A DNA stretch of 64,000 nt from Mesorhizobium escarrei (GCF_935825525.1 NZ_CAKXZT010000157.1:36103-100102), one strand, 5' to 3'; shown: positions 19,510 to 28,783, numbered from the stretch's first letter. The notes: generated from the letters alone by a model not told the origin. Translations and numbers: made by a program.

Positions 19510-20405
19510 TAGAACGACCAGCTTCGGGCCTTGGCGATGATGAAATCGCGGAAGACATGCAGTTTCGCCTGGTTCTTCATCGCATCGGGATAGGCGAAAT
19601 AGGTGTCGAAAGACGGCACTTCGGTCTCCGGCAGCAATTGCACCAGCCCTGAGTCCTTGCTGACCACATAGTCGGGCAGCATGGCGATGCCGGCGCCACC
19701 CTGTACAGCGCGCTTTATCGACAATATGTCGTTGATCTGCAGCGTCGGCACCCTTTGCCCGCCTTCGAAATCGCCGACCGTTTCCAGCCAGTTCAATTCC
19801 GACAGATGCGCCGGCACCGGCACGCCGAAGGTGACGATGCGATGGCTCTTCAGCTCGGCGACCGACGCCGGCTTGCCATATTTGTTGACGTAAGAAGGGG
19901 CGGCGTAGAGATGGAAATGCACGGTGAACAGCCGGCGCTGGATGAGATCAGGCTGCTGCGGCTGGCGCAGCCGGATCGCGCAGTCAGCTCGGCGCATGGT
20001 GAGGTCGAGTTCCTCGTTCGCCAGGATCAGCTGCAGGCTGATCTCGGGATAGAGCTCGATGAATTCCTGCACGCGCTCGGTCAGCCAGCCGGCACCGAGC
20101 CCCACCGTGGTCGTCACCCTGAGCACGCCGGAGGGCCGGTCCTTGGCCTCGGTCAGCCGCGACTTGATCGTCTCCAGCTTCATCAGCACGTCATGCGCCG
20201 TGCGGAACAGCATCTCACCCTGCTCGGTCAGCACCAGGCCACGGGCATGGCGATTGAACAGAGGCACGCCGACATCATGTTCGAGCGCGCTGACCTGCCG
20301 CGAGATTGCCGATTGTGACAGATGCAGTGTCTCGGCGGCATGGGTGAACGACCCAGCTTCCGCCGCAGCGTGAAACACGCGTAGCTTGTCCCAGTCTAAC
20401 GCCAT
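19509..20405 (-). CDS. lsrB: LysR-type regulator, LsrB/VtlR orthologue
   Basis: A 298-residue LysR regulator. The N-terminal winged HTH reads LDWDKLRVFHAAAEAGSFTHAAETLHLSQSAISRQVSALE. The effector-binding domain follows, with ADCAIRLRQPQQPDLIQRRLF and SFDTYFAYPDAMKN. This sequence and its position just downstream of trxB match Sinorhizobium LsrB and Brucella/Agrobacterium VtlR. Those regulators control symbiosis and virulence functions, redox balance, LPS and small RNAs. The orthology is from memory of sequence and synteny, and the target genes here are inferred. Confidence 0.88.
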   Translation of the reverse strand: MALDWDKLRVFHAAAEAGSFTHAAETLHLSQSAISRQVSALEHDVGVPLFNRHARGLVLTEQGEMLFRTAHDVLMKLETIKSRLTEAKDRPSGVLRVTTTVGLGAGWLTERVQEFIELYPEISLQLILANEELDLTMRRADCAIRLRQPQQPDLIQRRLFTVHFHLYAAPSYVNKYGKPASVAELKSHRIVTFGVPVPAHLSELNWLETVGDFEGGQRVPTLQINDILSIKRAVQGGAGIAMLPDYVVSKDSGLVQLLPETEVPSFDTYFAYPDAMKNQAKLHVFRDFIIAKARSWSF

Positions 20406-20478
20406 AATACCCCTCGCTCTGTTTTCTGGCGTCTGAATGAAAAATCAGGCTTTTGCGCGGCTTTTCTCGGCCGCTTCC

Positions 20479-21453
20479 TTACTCCGCCGCTTCGCGGTGA
20501 ACTTCGATCCCGGCGAGGTACTTTTCCGCCTCGAGCGCAGCCATGCAGCCGAGCCCCGCCGCCGTCACCGCCTGGCGGTAGATGTCGTCGGTCACGTCGC
20601 CGGCGGCGAACACGCCCGGCACGTCGGTGCAGGTCGAATCCGGCGCCGTCCACAGATAGCCGTTCGGCTTCTGCTTCAGCTTGCCGGCGAACAGCTCGAC
20701 CGCCGGCGCATGGCCGATCGCCACGAACACGCCGTCGACCGTCAGATGCATCTCCTGGCCGGTTACAACATTGCGCAGCTTCAGCCCTTCCACCGACGGC
20801 GGCAGCGGCATCTTGCCGGACTGACCGGTGATCTCGTCGACGACGGTGTCCCAGATGACGCGGACATTGTCTTTCTTGAACAGCCGCTCGCTCAGGATGC
20901 GCTCGGCGCGGAAGTCGCTGCGCCGGTGGATGACCGTCACGCTCTTGGCCAGGTTGGAAAGGTAGAGCGCCTCCTCCACCGCCGAATTGCCGCCGCCGAT
21001 CACTGCGACATCCTTGCCGCGATAGAAGAAGCCGTCGCAGGTGGCGCAGGCCGATACGCCGAAGCCCATGAAGCTCTGTTCGCTCGGGATGCCCAGCCAC
21101 TTCGCCTGCGCACCGGTGGCGATGATCAGCGCATCGGCGGTATAGATGGTGCCGGAATCGCCCTTGGCGCGGAACGGCCGCACATTGAGATCGACCTCGG
21201 TGATGATGTCGTTGATGACTTCGGTGCCGACATGCTCGGCCTGTTTCAGCATTTGCTCCATCAGCCACGGACCCTGGATCGGATCGGCGAAGCCGGGATA
21301 GTTTTCGACATCGGTGGTGATCATTAACTGGCCGCCCTGCTGCAGGCCGGCGACCAGCATCGGCTTCAGCATGGCGCGGGCGGCGTAGATTGCTGCCGTA
21401 TAGCCGGCGGGACCGGAGCCGATGATGAGAACGGGTGCGTGCTTGGACGTCAT
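20479..21453 (-). CDS. trxB: Thioredoxin reductase
   Basis: A 324-residue FAD/NADPH enzyme that reduces thioredoxin. It shows the FAD-binding GSGPAGYTAAIYAAR, the redox CATC motif (ACATCDGFF near residue 140), NADPH-binding GGGNSAVEEALYL, and FAD-contacting GVFAAGDVTDDIYRQAVTAAGLG. The start at 21453 (MTSKHAPVLIIGSGP) is the normal family start. The longer frame runs through the leader. It lies upstream of lsrB on the same strand with a 73-bp gap, so the two may be cotranscribed. Confidence 0.97.
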   Translation of the reverse strand: MTSKHAPVLIIGSGPAGYTAAIYAARAMLKPMLVAGLQQGGQLMITTDVENYPGFADPIQGPWLMEQMLKQAEHVGTEVINDIITEVDLNVRPFRAKGDSGTIYTADALIIATGAQAKWLGIPSEQSFMGFGVSACATCDGFFYRGKDVAVIGGGNSAVEEALYLSNLAKSVTVIHRRSDFRAERILSERLFKKDNVRVIWDTVVDEITGQSGKMPLPPSVEGLKLRNVVTGQEMHLTVDGVFVAIGHAPAVELFAGKLKQKPNGYLWTAPDSTCTDVPGVFAAGDVTDDIYRQAVTAAGLGCMAALEAEKYLAGIEVHREAAE

Positions 21454-21472
21454 ATCAGGGCTTTCACAACAA

Positions 21473-21495
21473 CCGGACGCGAATGAAGCGTCCGG
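21473..21495. promoter_or_regulatory. Perfect inverted repeat in the trxB leader
   Basis: CCGGACGC (21473-21480), 7 bp, GCGTCCGG (21488-21495). It starts 20 bp upstream of the trxB ATG. On the trxB strand it is followed by TTGTTGTG, so it could be an RNA hairpin or an operator in the trxB-lrp divergent region. Confidence 0.5.
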
Positions 21496-21706
21496 CACAG
21501 GGATCGATTTCGGCCCTAATCTAGGTGTTGCGGACGGCGCCAGCAAGACGACCTGGCCTTCGTCCCCGGAAAGCTTCCGCACAAACAAACGATCCATGAA
21601 CATCCTGGCGCGCGATTGCCCGAAAATCACCGGGGATGGAATGGACACCGAAGTGGTTTAATTACAAAATCACGAAAGATTCTTGCGTGAAGCGCCGAAG
21701 GTATCC

Positions 21707-22192
21707 ATGCCGCTCAAAGCCGATCTCGATGCCATCGACTGGAAGATCCTGCGCGAGCTTCAGCACGACGGGCGCATGACCAATGTCGAGCTGTCCGGCC
21801 GCGTTGGCATTTCGGCGCCGCCATGCCTGCGTCGCGTCAGGCGGCTGGAAGAGACCGGCATCATTCGCGGCTATCGCGCCTTGCTCAATGCGCCGGCGCT
21901 CGGCCTGGATGTCGTCGCCTTTTGCCTCATCGGCCTGCATCACCAGGCCGACGCGGAACTGAAAACTTTCGCCGAACGCACCCGCGGCTGGCCGATCGTT
22001 CGCGACGCCTGGATGGTGTCGGGCGAATCCGACTTTTTGCTGCATTGCGTGGCGAGCGACCTCGGCGCCTTTCAGACCTTCGTCATCGAGGAACTGGCCT
22101 CGGCGCCGAATGTCGACACGGTGCGGACGGCACTGACCATCCGTCGCGTCAAGGACGAGGGCCTGGTGGCTTTCAGCGAAATGAGACCCTAA
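21707..22192 (+). CDS. Lrp/AsnC-family transcriptional regulator
   Basis: A 161-residue Lrp-type regulator. The N-terminal HTH is LDAIDWKILRELQHDGRMTNVELSGRVGISAPPCLRRVRRLEE. The C-terminal RAM ligand-binding domain has the GESDFLLHCVASDLGAFQTFV pattern. GAAGG precedes the ATG at 21707. It is divergent from trxB and its stop overlaps the stop of gmhB by 4 bp on the opposite strand. The effector amino acid is unknown. Autoregulation through the A/T-rich stretch at 21650-21690 is plausible. Confidence 0.93.
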   Translation: MPLKADLDAIDWKILRELQHDGRMTNVELSGRVGISAPPCLRRVRRLEETGIIRGYRALLNAPALGLDVVAFCLIGLHHQADAELKTFAERTRGWPIVRDAWMVSGESDFLLHCVASDLGAFQTFVIEELASAPNVDTVRTALTIRRVKDEGLVAFSEMRP

Positions 22193-22857
22193 TCCCGGCC
22201 GAGCTCGGCGATTGCGTCGCAGAGTTTGCTGTGATCGTTATCGGTCGTAAGGTTGCGCGTCCTGAACATACCTTCGGCGGAAGTCCGATTGGAGCTGCCG
22301 TTCACCAGCCAACCCTCGCATAGCCCGGCTCGCCGCCCGGCTTCCATGTCATCGGCCTTGTCGCCGACGATGATTGATCGGCTGATATCCACGCCCAGCA
22401 GATCGCGGGCGCGCAGAAGCATACCCGGATTGGGCTTGCGCATCGGATGATCACCTGCTGCCAGTTCACCCGTCCCGCTCGAATGGTAGGCGCAGGCGAG
22501 CACCAGATCGATCCGGCAATTCTGTGCTTCGAGAAGTGTCAGCAGCCGAGCATTGACTGCGGCGAACTCCGGCCAGCCGAAATAGCCGCGGGCTATGCCT
22601 GACTGGTTGGAGACCACGATCGCAGGAACGCCTACGATGTTGGCCGTTCGGATCACCGGCAGCATCTCCGGCCGCAGCACGATGTCAGCAGGATCGCTGG
22701 GATAGCCGCTATCGACATTGATGGTGCCGTCGCGGTCGAGAAACAGCGCCGGCGTGCCAGCTGCAAAAACCGAGCTACCGATCCGCTCGACCCACAGGCC
22801 CGGCGCATCGAGCGGGTAATGATCAGACCTCACGACCGGGCCGATGTCAGCCATCAC
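22189..22857 (-). CDS. gmhB: D-glycero-D-manno-heptose 1,7-bisphosphate phosphatase
   Basis: A 222-residue HAD-IIIA phosphatase that removes the C7 phosphate of heptose 1,7-bisphosphate on the way to ADP-heptose for LPS core. HAD motif I is LFLDRDGTIN, motif II is VVSNQSGIARG, and motifs III/IV are RKPNPGML and IIVGDKADDMEAG. The usual zinc-loop cysteines of E. coli GmhB are mostly lacking (ACAYHSSG only), so zinc binding is doubtful. It overlaps gmhA by 11 bp, supporting its role in the heptose operon. Confidence 0.9.
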   Translation of the reverse strand: MMADIGPVVRSDHYPLDAPGLWVERIGSSVFAAGTPALFLDRDGTINVDSGYPSDPADIVLRPEMLPVIRTANIVGVPAIVVSNQSGIARGYFGWPEFAAVNARLLTLLEAQNCRIDLVLACAYHSSGTGELAAGDHPMRKPNPGMLLRARDLLGVDISRSIIVGDKADDMEAGRRAGLCEGWLVNGSSNRTSAEGMFRTRNLTTDNDHSKLCDAIAELGRD

Positions 22858-23419
22858 AGAGACGCGCTTCGACCATTTCGCACAGATGATGATAGAGGCA
22901 CAGATGCCCCTGCTGGATGATCGGCGTCGAGGTCGAAGGCACGTTGAGCAGGATGTCGGAGAGCGGCTTGAGCTTGCCGCCGCTGTCGCCGGTCAGGCTG
23001 ATTACCGTCATATCCATCATGCGCGCCTGTTCGGCGGCGGCGAGGATGCTGGCCGAGTTGCCGCTGGTCGAGATGGCGAGCAGCACAGCACCCGCGGCGC
23101 CATGCGCCTCGACCTGGCGTGAAAACACCGTGTCGAAGCCGTAATCATTGCCCCAGGCGGTCAGCACCGCCGCATTGGCCGGCAGCGCGATGACGTTGTA
23201 GGCCTTGCGCTCCTTCAGGAAGCGGCCGACCAGCTCGCCGGCGATGTGAATGGCGTCGCTGGCCGAGCCGCCATTGCCGCAGATCAGCAGCGCCTTGCCC
23301 TGCGAAAGCGCGGCGACGACGGCGGTAACCGCCCGCTCCATCTCGCTGGTGAGGTCGCGCTCGACCATCGCGGTGATCGCGGCCGCCGAGCGGACCAGAT
23401 ATTCGTTCAGTTCCGACAT
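22847..23419 (-). CDS. gmhA: Sedoheptulose 7-phosphate isomerase
   Basis: A 190-residue SIS-domain enzyme that converts sedoheptulose 7-phosphate to D-glycero-D-manno-heptose 7-phosphate, the first step of ADP-heptose synthesis. GNGGSASDAIHIAGELVGRF near residue 50 and SGNSASILAAAEQA near 120 are the phosphosugar-binding blocks. IIQQGHLCLYHHLCEMVE holds the conserved catalytic histidine region. It lies between hldE (7-bp gap) and gmhB (overlap), all on one strand. Confidence 0.95.
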   Translation of the reverse strand: MSELNEYLVRSAAAITAMVERDLTSEMERAVTAVVAALSQGKALLICGNGGSASDAIHIAGELVGRFLKERKAYNVIALPANAAVLTAWGNDYGFDTVFSRQVEAHGAAGAVLLAISTSGNSASILAAAEQARMMDMTVISLTGDSGGKLKPLSDILLNVPSTSTPIIQQGHLCLYHHLCEMVEARLCDG

Positions 23420-23426
23420 GAAAACC

Positions 23427-24917
23427 TCAGTTTGTGCTGCCGGCGCGCAACTTGCCGATGGTGCCGGTGGTGCTCTTGCCGGCGACGAGATCGACCAGCA
23501 CGACGCGGCCGCCCGCCTTCTGCACGATTTCGGCGCCGACCACCTGATCGATCGTGTAGTCGGCGCCCTTGACCAGTATGTCGGGCTTCAGCGCCTCGAT
23601 CAGCGCGAGCGGCGTGTCTTCCTCGAAGACGACGACGGCATCGACCGAGGCAAGCGCCGCCAGCACGCAGGCGCGATCATGCTCGTCGTTGACCGGGCGT
23701 CCAGGCCCTTTCAGCCTGCGCACCGAGGCATCGCTGTTGAGGCCGAGAACCAGCCGGTCGCACTGGCTGCGCGCCGCATGCAAAAGGCTGACATGGCCGG
23801 CATGAAGGATATCGAAGCAGCCATTGGTAAAACCGACGCTCAGGCCTTCATCCTTCCACGTCGCCACCAGCCGTGCGGCGCCAGCGGCATCGAGAATTGC
23901 ATCCTTGTGGGCAATCGGGCCGTGCGAACGAAACAGCGCGCCGGTAAGCTCTTCGACCGTCAACCGCGCGGTGCCGCGCTTGCCCACCACCACGCCACCC
24001 GCCGCGTTAGCGATGGCCGCGGCAATGACGCGGTCGGCGCACGCAGCCAGAGCCATCGCAAACGTAGCAATGACAGTGTCGCCGGCCCCGGAAACGTCGA
24101 ACACCTCCCGCGCCTGCGTGGAAATATGCCGGGCATCGTCCGCGTCGACGACGCTCATGCCTTTTTCGCTGCGCGTCGCGACGACGAAATCGAAACCATG
24201 TGCCGAGATCAGCTGACGCGCCGCTGCCACGATCTCGTCATCGGCAAACACCGCGCGTCCGACCGCCTCGCCAAGTTCCTTGCGATTGGGCGTGATCGCC
24301 GTCGCCCCGGAATAGCAAGCATAGTCGCGGCCCTTGGGATCGACCAGCACCGGCTTGTCCGCCTCGCGGCAGATCGAGATCAGCTCGCCGGCGACGCCGT
24401 CGAGCAACATTCCCTTGCCGTAGTCGGACAGAATGACGATGTCGGCTTGCGCCAGCCCGGCGCGGAAATGCCGGATCAGCGTCGCCCGCTCCGCGTCGCC
24501 CAGCGGCTTGATTTCCTCTTCGTCGAAGCGCAGCACCTGCTGGTTGAGCGCGCTGAAGCGGCTTTTCGACGAGGTCATCCGGTTGGCGTCCTGCGCGAGA
24601 CCGCCAGTGTCGACGCCAAGCTCGGCGAGCATGCGCATGAGATTGTCGCCGGCCTGATCGGCGCCGATCACCGAAACCGGTATAGCGGCAGCGCCGAGCG
24701 AGACGATGTTGGCGACGACATTGCCGGCGCCGCCCATCGCCGACGTTTCGCCACGCCCGCGCAGCACCGGAATGGGCGCTTCAGGCGAAATCCGCTCGAT
24801 GACGCCGTTGACGAAACGGTCGAGGATGAAGTCGCCGACCACCAGCACGGTGACGTTGCCGAACCGCGAGATGGCGCGGTGAAGCGGTTCGGGAGAAGGC
24901 AGATATTGCTCGCTCAT
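23427..24917 (-). CDS. hldE: Bifunctional heptose 7-phosphate kinase / adenylyltransferase
   Basis: A 496-residue two-domain enzyme. The N-terminal PfkB-type kinase (about 1-320) phosphorylates C1 of heptose 7-phosphate. Its catalytic GAGD lies in DVSGAGDTVIATFAMAL. The C-terminal nucleotidyltransferase (about 350-496) loads ADP and has GCFDILHAGHVSLL (HxGH). The ATG at 24917 is chosen over an upstream TTG. It heads the hldE-gmhA-gmhB operon. Both halves are intact, as in E. coli HldE. Confidence 0.96.
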   Translation of the reverse strand: MSEQYLPSPEPLHRAISRFGNVTVLVVGDFILDRFVNGVIERISPEAPIPVLRGRGETSAMGGAGNVVANIVSLGAAAIPVSVIGADQAGDNLMRMLAELGVDTGGLAQDANRMTSSKSRFSALNQQVLRFDEEEIKPLGDAERATLIRHFRAGLAQADIVILSDYGKGMLLDGVAGELISICREADKPVLVDPKGRDYACYSGATAITPNRKELGEAVGRAVFADDEIVAAARQLISAHGFDFVVATRSEKGMSVVDADDARHISTQAREVFDVSGAGDTVIATFAMALAACADRVIAAAIANAAGGVVVGKRGTARLTVEELTGALFRSHGPIAHKDAILDAAGAARLVATWKDEGLSVGFTNGCFDILHAGHVSLLHAARSQCDRLVLGLNSDASVRRLKGPGRPVNDEHDRACVLAALASVDAVVVFEEDTPLALIEALKPDILVKGADYTIDQVVGAEIVQKAGGRVVLVDLVAGKSTTGTIGKLRAGSTN

Positions 24918-25068
24918 GTTATCTTCGACGTGCAATGAGAGCCGGTCCCGATGCTGTGAAAACGCTGGACTGGCAGGGCTGATCGTTCATGGCGAAGCCG
25001 ATATACCGCAATTCGGCTCAGCGCAACGGCAGGCTCCGAACGGACCACAGGCGACGCCGGTTGGCGGA

Positions 25069-25701
25069 TCAACTTTTCTGCAAAGCCACATGAACACCCA
25101 ATCCGACCAGCACCGCGCCGCCCGCACGCCTCATCAGGCGTTGCGCGTGGCTCGAGCGTCGCAGCCTGGTGATCAGCGCACCCGCCAGCACCACGCACAT
25201 GACATCCGCCGAGGAGAACATCAGATTGACGATCGTCCCGAGGACGAGAAATTGCAGCCAGACGGGAAACGTCGCCGATGCGTCGATGAATTGCGGCAGG
25301 AACGCCATGAAGAAGATTGCAGTCTTTGGATTGAGGACCTCGACGGCGATACTCTCGAAAAAGGCGCGGCGGGCGGATTTCGGCTCGACACCTGAGATAA
25401 CAGCATCGTCTTGCGCCCTGGCGCGAAACAGCGACACACCCAGCCAGATCAGATAGAGCGCGCCGGCCAGCTTGACCGCCACGTAGAGCGTCGGCACGGC
25501 GTGGAAAAGCACGGACAACCCGGCAGCGGCGGCGACGACGTGCACATAGCCGCCAAGATGGATACCCAACGCCGCCGTCAGGCCGGACCAGCGGCCGCGC
25601 GCCATGGTTTGCGCAGCAGCGTAAAGCATCGCCGGACCGGGGATGTAGGCAAAGATCGCCGTGGTGGCGAAAAAAGCGATAAGCAGTTCGGTCGACGGCA
25701 T
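25069..25701 (-). CDS. LysE/RhtB-family amino-acid exporter
   Basis: A 210-residue inner-membrane protein with about six membrane segments. The opening IAFFATTAIFAYIPGPAMLYAAAQTMARG and the block LGGYVHVVAAAAGLS fit the LysE superfamily, as does FFESIAVEVLNPKTAIFFMAFLPQF. It is likely an exporter of amino acids or homoserine-lactone-like compounds and the substrate is unknown. It separates the two halves of the heptose locus. The start at 25701 is the normal family start and the longer frame is leader sequence. Confidence 0.9.
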   Translation of the reverse strand: MPSTELLIAFFATTAIFAYIPGPAMLYAAAQTMARGRWSGLTAALGIHLGGYVHVVAAAAGLSVLFHAVPTLYVAVKLAGALYLIWLGVSLFRARAQDDAVISGVEPKSARRAFFESIAVEVLNPKTAIFFMAFLPQFIDASATFPVWLQFLVLGTIVNLMFSSADVMCVVLAGALITRLRRSSHAQRLMRRAGGAVLVGLGVHVALQKS

Positions 25702-25804
25702 TGCCTTGCTCCTGTCGTGCTTCGCCGCTGAATCGCGGACTGAAGCGAAAGCTGTGCGGCGGCACTGAGGCATGCAGCCAACCGCCGGATTGCGACCTGC
25801 TTTA

Positions 25805-25833
25805 TCGACAGTCCCGCAAGCCTCCCCTATAAG
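25805..25833 (+). promoter_or_regulatory. Promoter of hldD-waaF-waaC
   Basis: TCGACA (25805-25810), 17-bp spacer, TATAAG (25828-25833), about 33 bp before the hldD ATG. The -10 equals that proposed for carB. Confidence 0.6.
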
Positions 25834-25866
25834 GGCCGGAATCGGCACAAGATACCAGAGGCTTTC

Positions 25867-26817
25867 ATGATCATCGTCACGGGCGGCGCCGGCATGATCG
25901 GCTCAAACATAGTCGCCGCGCTCAATGCCGAAGGGATTAGCGACGTTCTCGTCGTCGACGACCTGACCGACGGCCACAAGATCGCCAATCTCGCCGACCT
26001 CCAGATCGCCGATTATCTCGACAAGGACGATTTCCTGCCGCGGATGGAGGCCGGGGACCTCGGCCGCATCGAGGCCGTCTTCCACCAGGGCGCCTGCTCG
26101 ACCACCACCGAGTGGAACGGCAAGTTCATGATGGAGGTGAACTACGCCTATTCGAAGCGGCTGCTGCATGCCTGCCTGGCGCTGCGGCTGCCTTTCCTTT
26201 ATGCCTCCTCGGCTTCCGTCTATGGCGGCGGCGCCGAGTTTCGCGAGGAGCCGGACTGCGAGCGCCCGCTCAATGTCTATGCCTATTCAAAGAAGCTGTT
26301 CGACGACTATGTCCGCCGCACCGTCTTCGATGCCGACCATTCGCCGGTGGCGGGCCTGCGCTACTTCAACGTCTATGGGCCACGCGAGGCGCACAAGGGC
26401 GCCATGGCCTCGGTCGCCTACCATCTGTTCAACCAGGTCGAGCAAGGCCACAACCCAAAGCTGTTCGGCGCCTATGACGGTTTTGGACCTGGCGAGCAGA
26501 GCCGCGACTTCATCCATGTCGGCGACGTTGTCGATATCAATCTATGGTTGTGGAAACGGGGCTCAAGCGGCATCTTCAACTGCGGCACCGGCCGAGCCCA
26601 GCCGTTCCGCGCTATTGCCGAAACGGTGATCGGCACGCTGGGCAAAGGCGAGATCGAGTTCATCGACTTCCCAGACCATCTCAAGGGCAGCTACCAGAGT
26701 TTTACGCAAGCTGATATGTCCCGGTTGCGCGCCGCCGGTTACAATGGTCAGTTTCGCACAGTGGAAACCGGCGTCAGAGACTATGTCGAATGGCTGAAAG
26801 CCCAACGATCCTCGTGA
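25867..26817 (+). CDS. hldD: ADP-L-glycero-D-manno-heptose 6-epimerase
   Basis: A 316-residue short-chain dehydrogenase-type epimerase that converts ADP-D,D-heptose to the L,D form used in LPS. It has the Rossmann motif TGGAGMIGSNIVAALN, the catalytic serine in ASSASVYGGG, and YAYSKKLFDDYV (YxxxK). Also seen are RYFNVYGPREAHKGAMASVAYHLFNQ and GEQSRDFIHVGDVV. It is the first gene of a three-gene operon overlapping waaF by 28 bp. Confidence 0.97.
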   Translation: MIIVTGGAGMIGSNIVAALNAEGISDVLVVDDLTDGHKIANLADLQIADYLDKDDFLPRMEAGDLGRIEAVFHQGACSTTTEWNGKFMMEVNYAYSKRLLHACLALRLPFLYASSASVYGGGAEFREEPDCERPLNVYAYSKKLFDDYVRRTVFDADHSPVAGLRYFNVYGPREAHKGAMASVAYHLFNQVEQGHNPKLFGAYDGFGPGEQSRDFIHVGDVVDINLWLWKRGSSGIFNCGTGRAQPFRAIAETVIGTLGKGEIEFIDFPDHLKGSYQSFTQADMSRLRAAGYNGQFRTVETGVRDYVEWLKAQRSS

Positions 26818-27797
26818 TCGGCCCACGCTGGGTGGGCGACATGGTGATGGCGCAGTGCCTGTTCTCGGCGCTGAGAGAGCTTCACCCGGACGCCGCGATC
26901 GACGTGCTGGCGCCGGCATGGGCGGCGCCACTGGTCAGGCGCATGCCCGAAATACGCCAGCAGGTCGATCTGCCGCTGAAATCCGGCGCGCTGGAATTCC
27001 GCATGCGAAGGCGCTTTGGCCGCCTGCTGCGCGGCCACTACGACATCGCTTATGTCATGCCTGGAAGCTGGAAGTCGGCGCTGGTGCCGTTCTTTGCCCG
27101 CATTCCGCGCCGTGTCGGCTACCTCAAGGAAATGCGCTACGGGTTGCTGACCGATATCGTTGCCTTGCCCGACGTTGTGAAACGGCGCACGGCGCAGGCC
27201 TATTTCGGGCTCGCGCAAGGCGGCACGTTCCGTGCTCCCAAGCTTGCTGTCGACACAAAGAACCAGGCGGCATTGCTGGGTCGCTTCGGGCTGGAGGCAA
27301 AAAAATTCGTCGCGCTGATGCCCGGCGCCGAATTCGGCCCGGCCAAGCGCTGGCCGAGCGAACGCTATGCCGGCCTTGCCCGCGACATGATGGCGAAAGG
27401 TTTTGCGGTCGCGCTGTTCGGATCGAAGAACGACGCCGACGTAACGGCGGAAATCGCCACGCTTGCACCTGATGTTGTCGATCTCGCCGGCCAGACGCGG
27501 CTCGAGGACGCCATCGACCTGATCGCAGCGGCCAGGCTTGCGGTGTCGAACGACAGTGGGCTGATGCATGTTGCCGCCGCGGTCGGCACGCCGATCGTAG
27601 CCGTCTACGGCTCGACCTCGCCGCACAATACGCCGCCGCTCGCCGAGCAGCGCGAACTGGTCTGGCTCGGCCTGTCCTGTTCGCCCTGCCACAGGAAAAT
27701 CTGCCCGCTCGGCCATCTCAACTGCCTGAACACACTCGAGGTGGCACAGGTCGCGGCAGCGGCGGAACGGCTGCTGGAAATGCCGGCCGCCGCATGA
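26790..27797 (+). CDS. waaF: LPS heptosyltransferase II
   Basis: A 335-residue GT9-family glycosyltransferase that adds heptose to the inner core of LPS on the cytoplasmic side. The N-terminal IGPRWVGDMVMAQ matches WaaF. The donor-binding C-domain has LMPGAEFGPAKRWP, SNDSGLMHVAAAVGTPIVAVYG and the CHRKICPLGHLNCL cysteine block typical of WaaF. It overlaps hldD upstream and waaC downstream (4 bp), so expression is coupled. Confidence 0.94.
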   Translation: MAESPTILVIGPRWVGDMVMAQCLFSALRELHPDAAIDVLAPAWAAPLVRRMPEIRQQVDLPLKSGALEFRMRRRFGRLLRGHYDIAYVMPGSWKSALVPFFARIPRRVGYLKEMRYGLLTDIVALPDVVKRRTAQAYFGLAQGGTFRAPKLAVDTKNQAALLGRFGLEAKKFVALMPGAEFGPAKRWPSERYAGLARDMMAKGFAVALFGSKNDADVTAEIATLAPDVVDLAGQTRLEDAIDLIAAARLAVSNDSGLMHVAAAVGTPIVAVYGSTSPHNTPPLAEQRELVWLGLSCSPCHRKICPLGHLNCLNTLEVAQVAAAAERLLEMPAAA

Positions 27798-28783
27798 GGG
27801 TGCTCATCGTCAAGACATCCTCGATGGGCGACGTCATCCACAGCTTTCCGGCCGTCGAGGATGCGCGCCGCAACCGGCCGGACGTGTCGTTCGACTGGTG
27901 TGTGGAAGAGGCTTTTGCCGGTATCGTGGCGCTGCATCCGGCGATCGCAACCGTCCACACCGTGGCAATCCGGCGCTGGCGCACAAGCCCGCTCGGCCGC
28001 GGCACATGGCGCGGGGCAGCGGGATTGCGCCGCGCCTTGCGGGATTGCCGCTACGATCTCGTCATCGACGCGCAAGGATTGCTGAAGTCGGCCGTGGTGG
28101 CGAAACAGGCCGCGGCGCCGATCGCCGGCTTCGACCGGTCGAGCGCTCGCGAACCTTCGGCGACCTTGTTCTACGACCGCCGCTATGCTGTGCCGCGCGA
28201 TCTGCACGCCATCGAACGCACAAGGCGGCTATTCGGGCTGGCGCTGGGCTATGAACCGGATTTTTCCGGGCTCGAGTCTGGCATCGTGCCGCCCGCCGTC
28301 GCTTCGACTTTTGTCGGCGGAAAAACCGCCTTCCTTCTGCACGGCACCAGCCGCGAGGACAAGAAATGGCCGGTCGGCAACTGGATCGAGACTGCCCGAC
28401 TTCTCGTGGAAAGAGGAATGACGCCGGTCACCACCTGGTCGAACGACAGGGAAAAGGCGGTTGCCGAGGCGATCGCCCAAGCCGTTCCACAGACCGTGCT
28501 GGTGCCGAAATCATCGCTTGCCGAGATTGCCGCGATCATCGGCCGGTCGGTGCTGGTCATCGGCGCCGATACCGGCCTTACCCACCTCGCGAGTGCCTTC
28601 GGCCTGCCGACCGTCGCCGTGTTTGTGGCGACAGAACCCGGGCTGACCGGCCCGCGCGGGCCGTTCTCGTCAACGCTGCTGGCCGCGCCCGGCAGCAGTG
28701 TCGCGCCGATAGAGGTGGTAGCGGAGGCAGAGAAGCTGCTTGGGCGCCAAACGCTTAGTCAGGCCGGCGCCGGCGAGAATTGA
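27794..28783 (+). CDS. waaC: LPS heptosyltransferase I
   Basis: A 329-residue GT9-family enzyme that transfers the first heptose to Kdo. The opening VLIVKTSSMGDVIHSFPAV is the WaaC signature. The donor site shows LLHGTSREDKKWP and IGADTGLTHLASAFGLPTVAVF. It is the third gene of the hldD-waaF-waaC operon (ATGA overlap with waaF). An inverted repeat element follows the stop. Confidence 0.94.
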   Translation: MRVLIVKTSSMGDVIHSFPAVEDARRNRPDVSFDWCVEEAFAGIVALHPAIATVHTVAIRRWRTSPLGRGTWRGAAGLRRALRDCRYDLVIDAQGLLKSAVVAKQAAAPIAGFDRSSAREPSATLFYDRRYAVPRDLHAIERTRRLFGLALGYEPDFSGLESGIVPPAVASTFVGGKTAFLLHGTSREDKKWPVGNWIETARLLVERGMTPVTTWSNDREKAVAEAIAQAVPQTVLVPKSSLAEIAAIIGRSVLVIGADTGLTHLASAFGLPTVAVFVATEPGLTGPRGPFSSTLLAAPGSSVAPIEVVAEAEKLLGRQTLSQAGAGEN

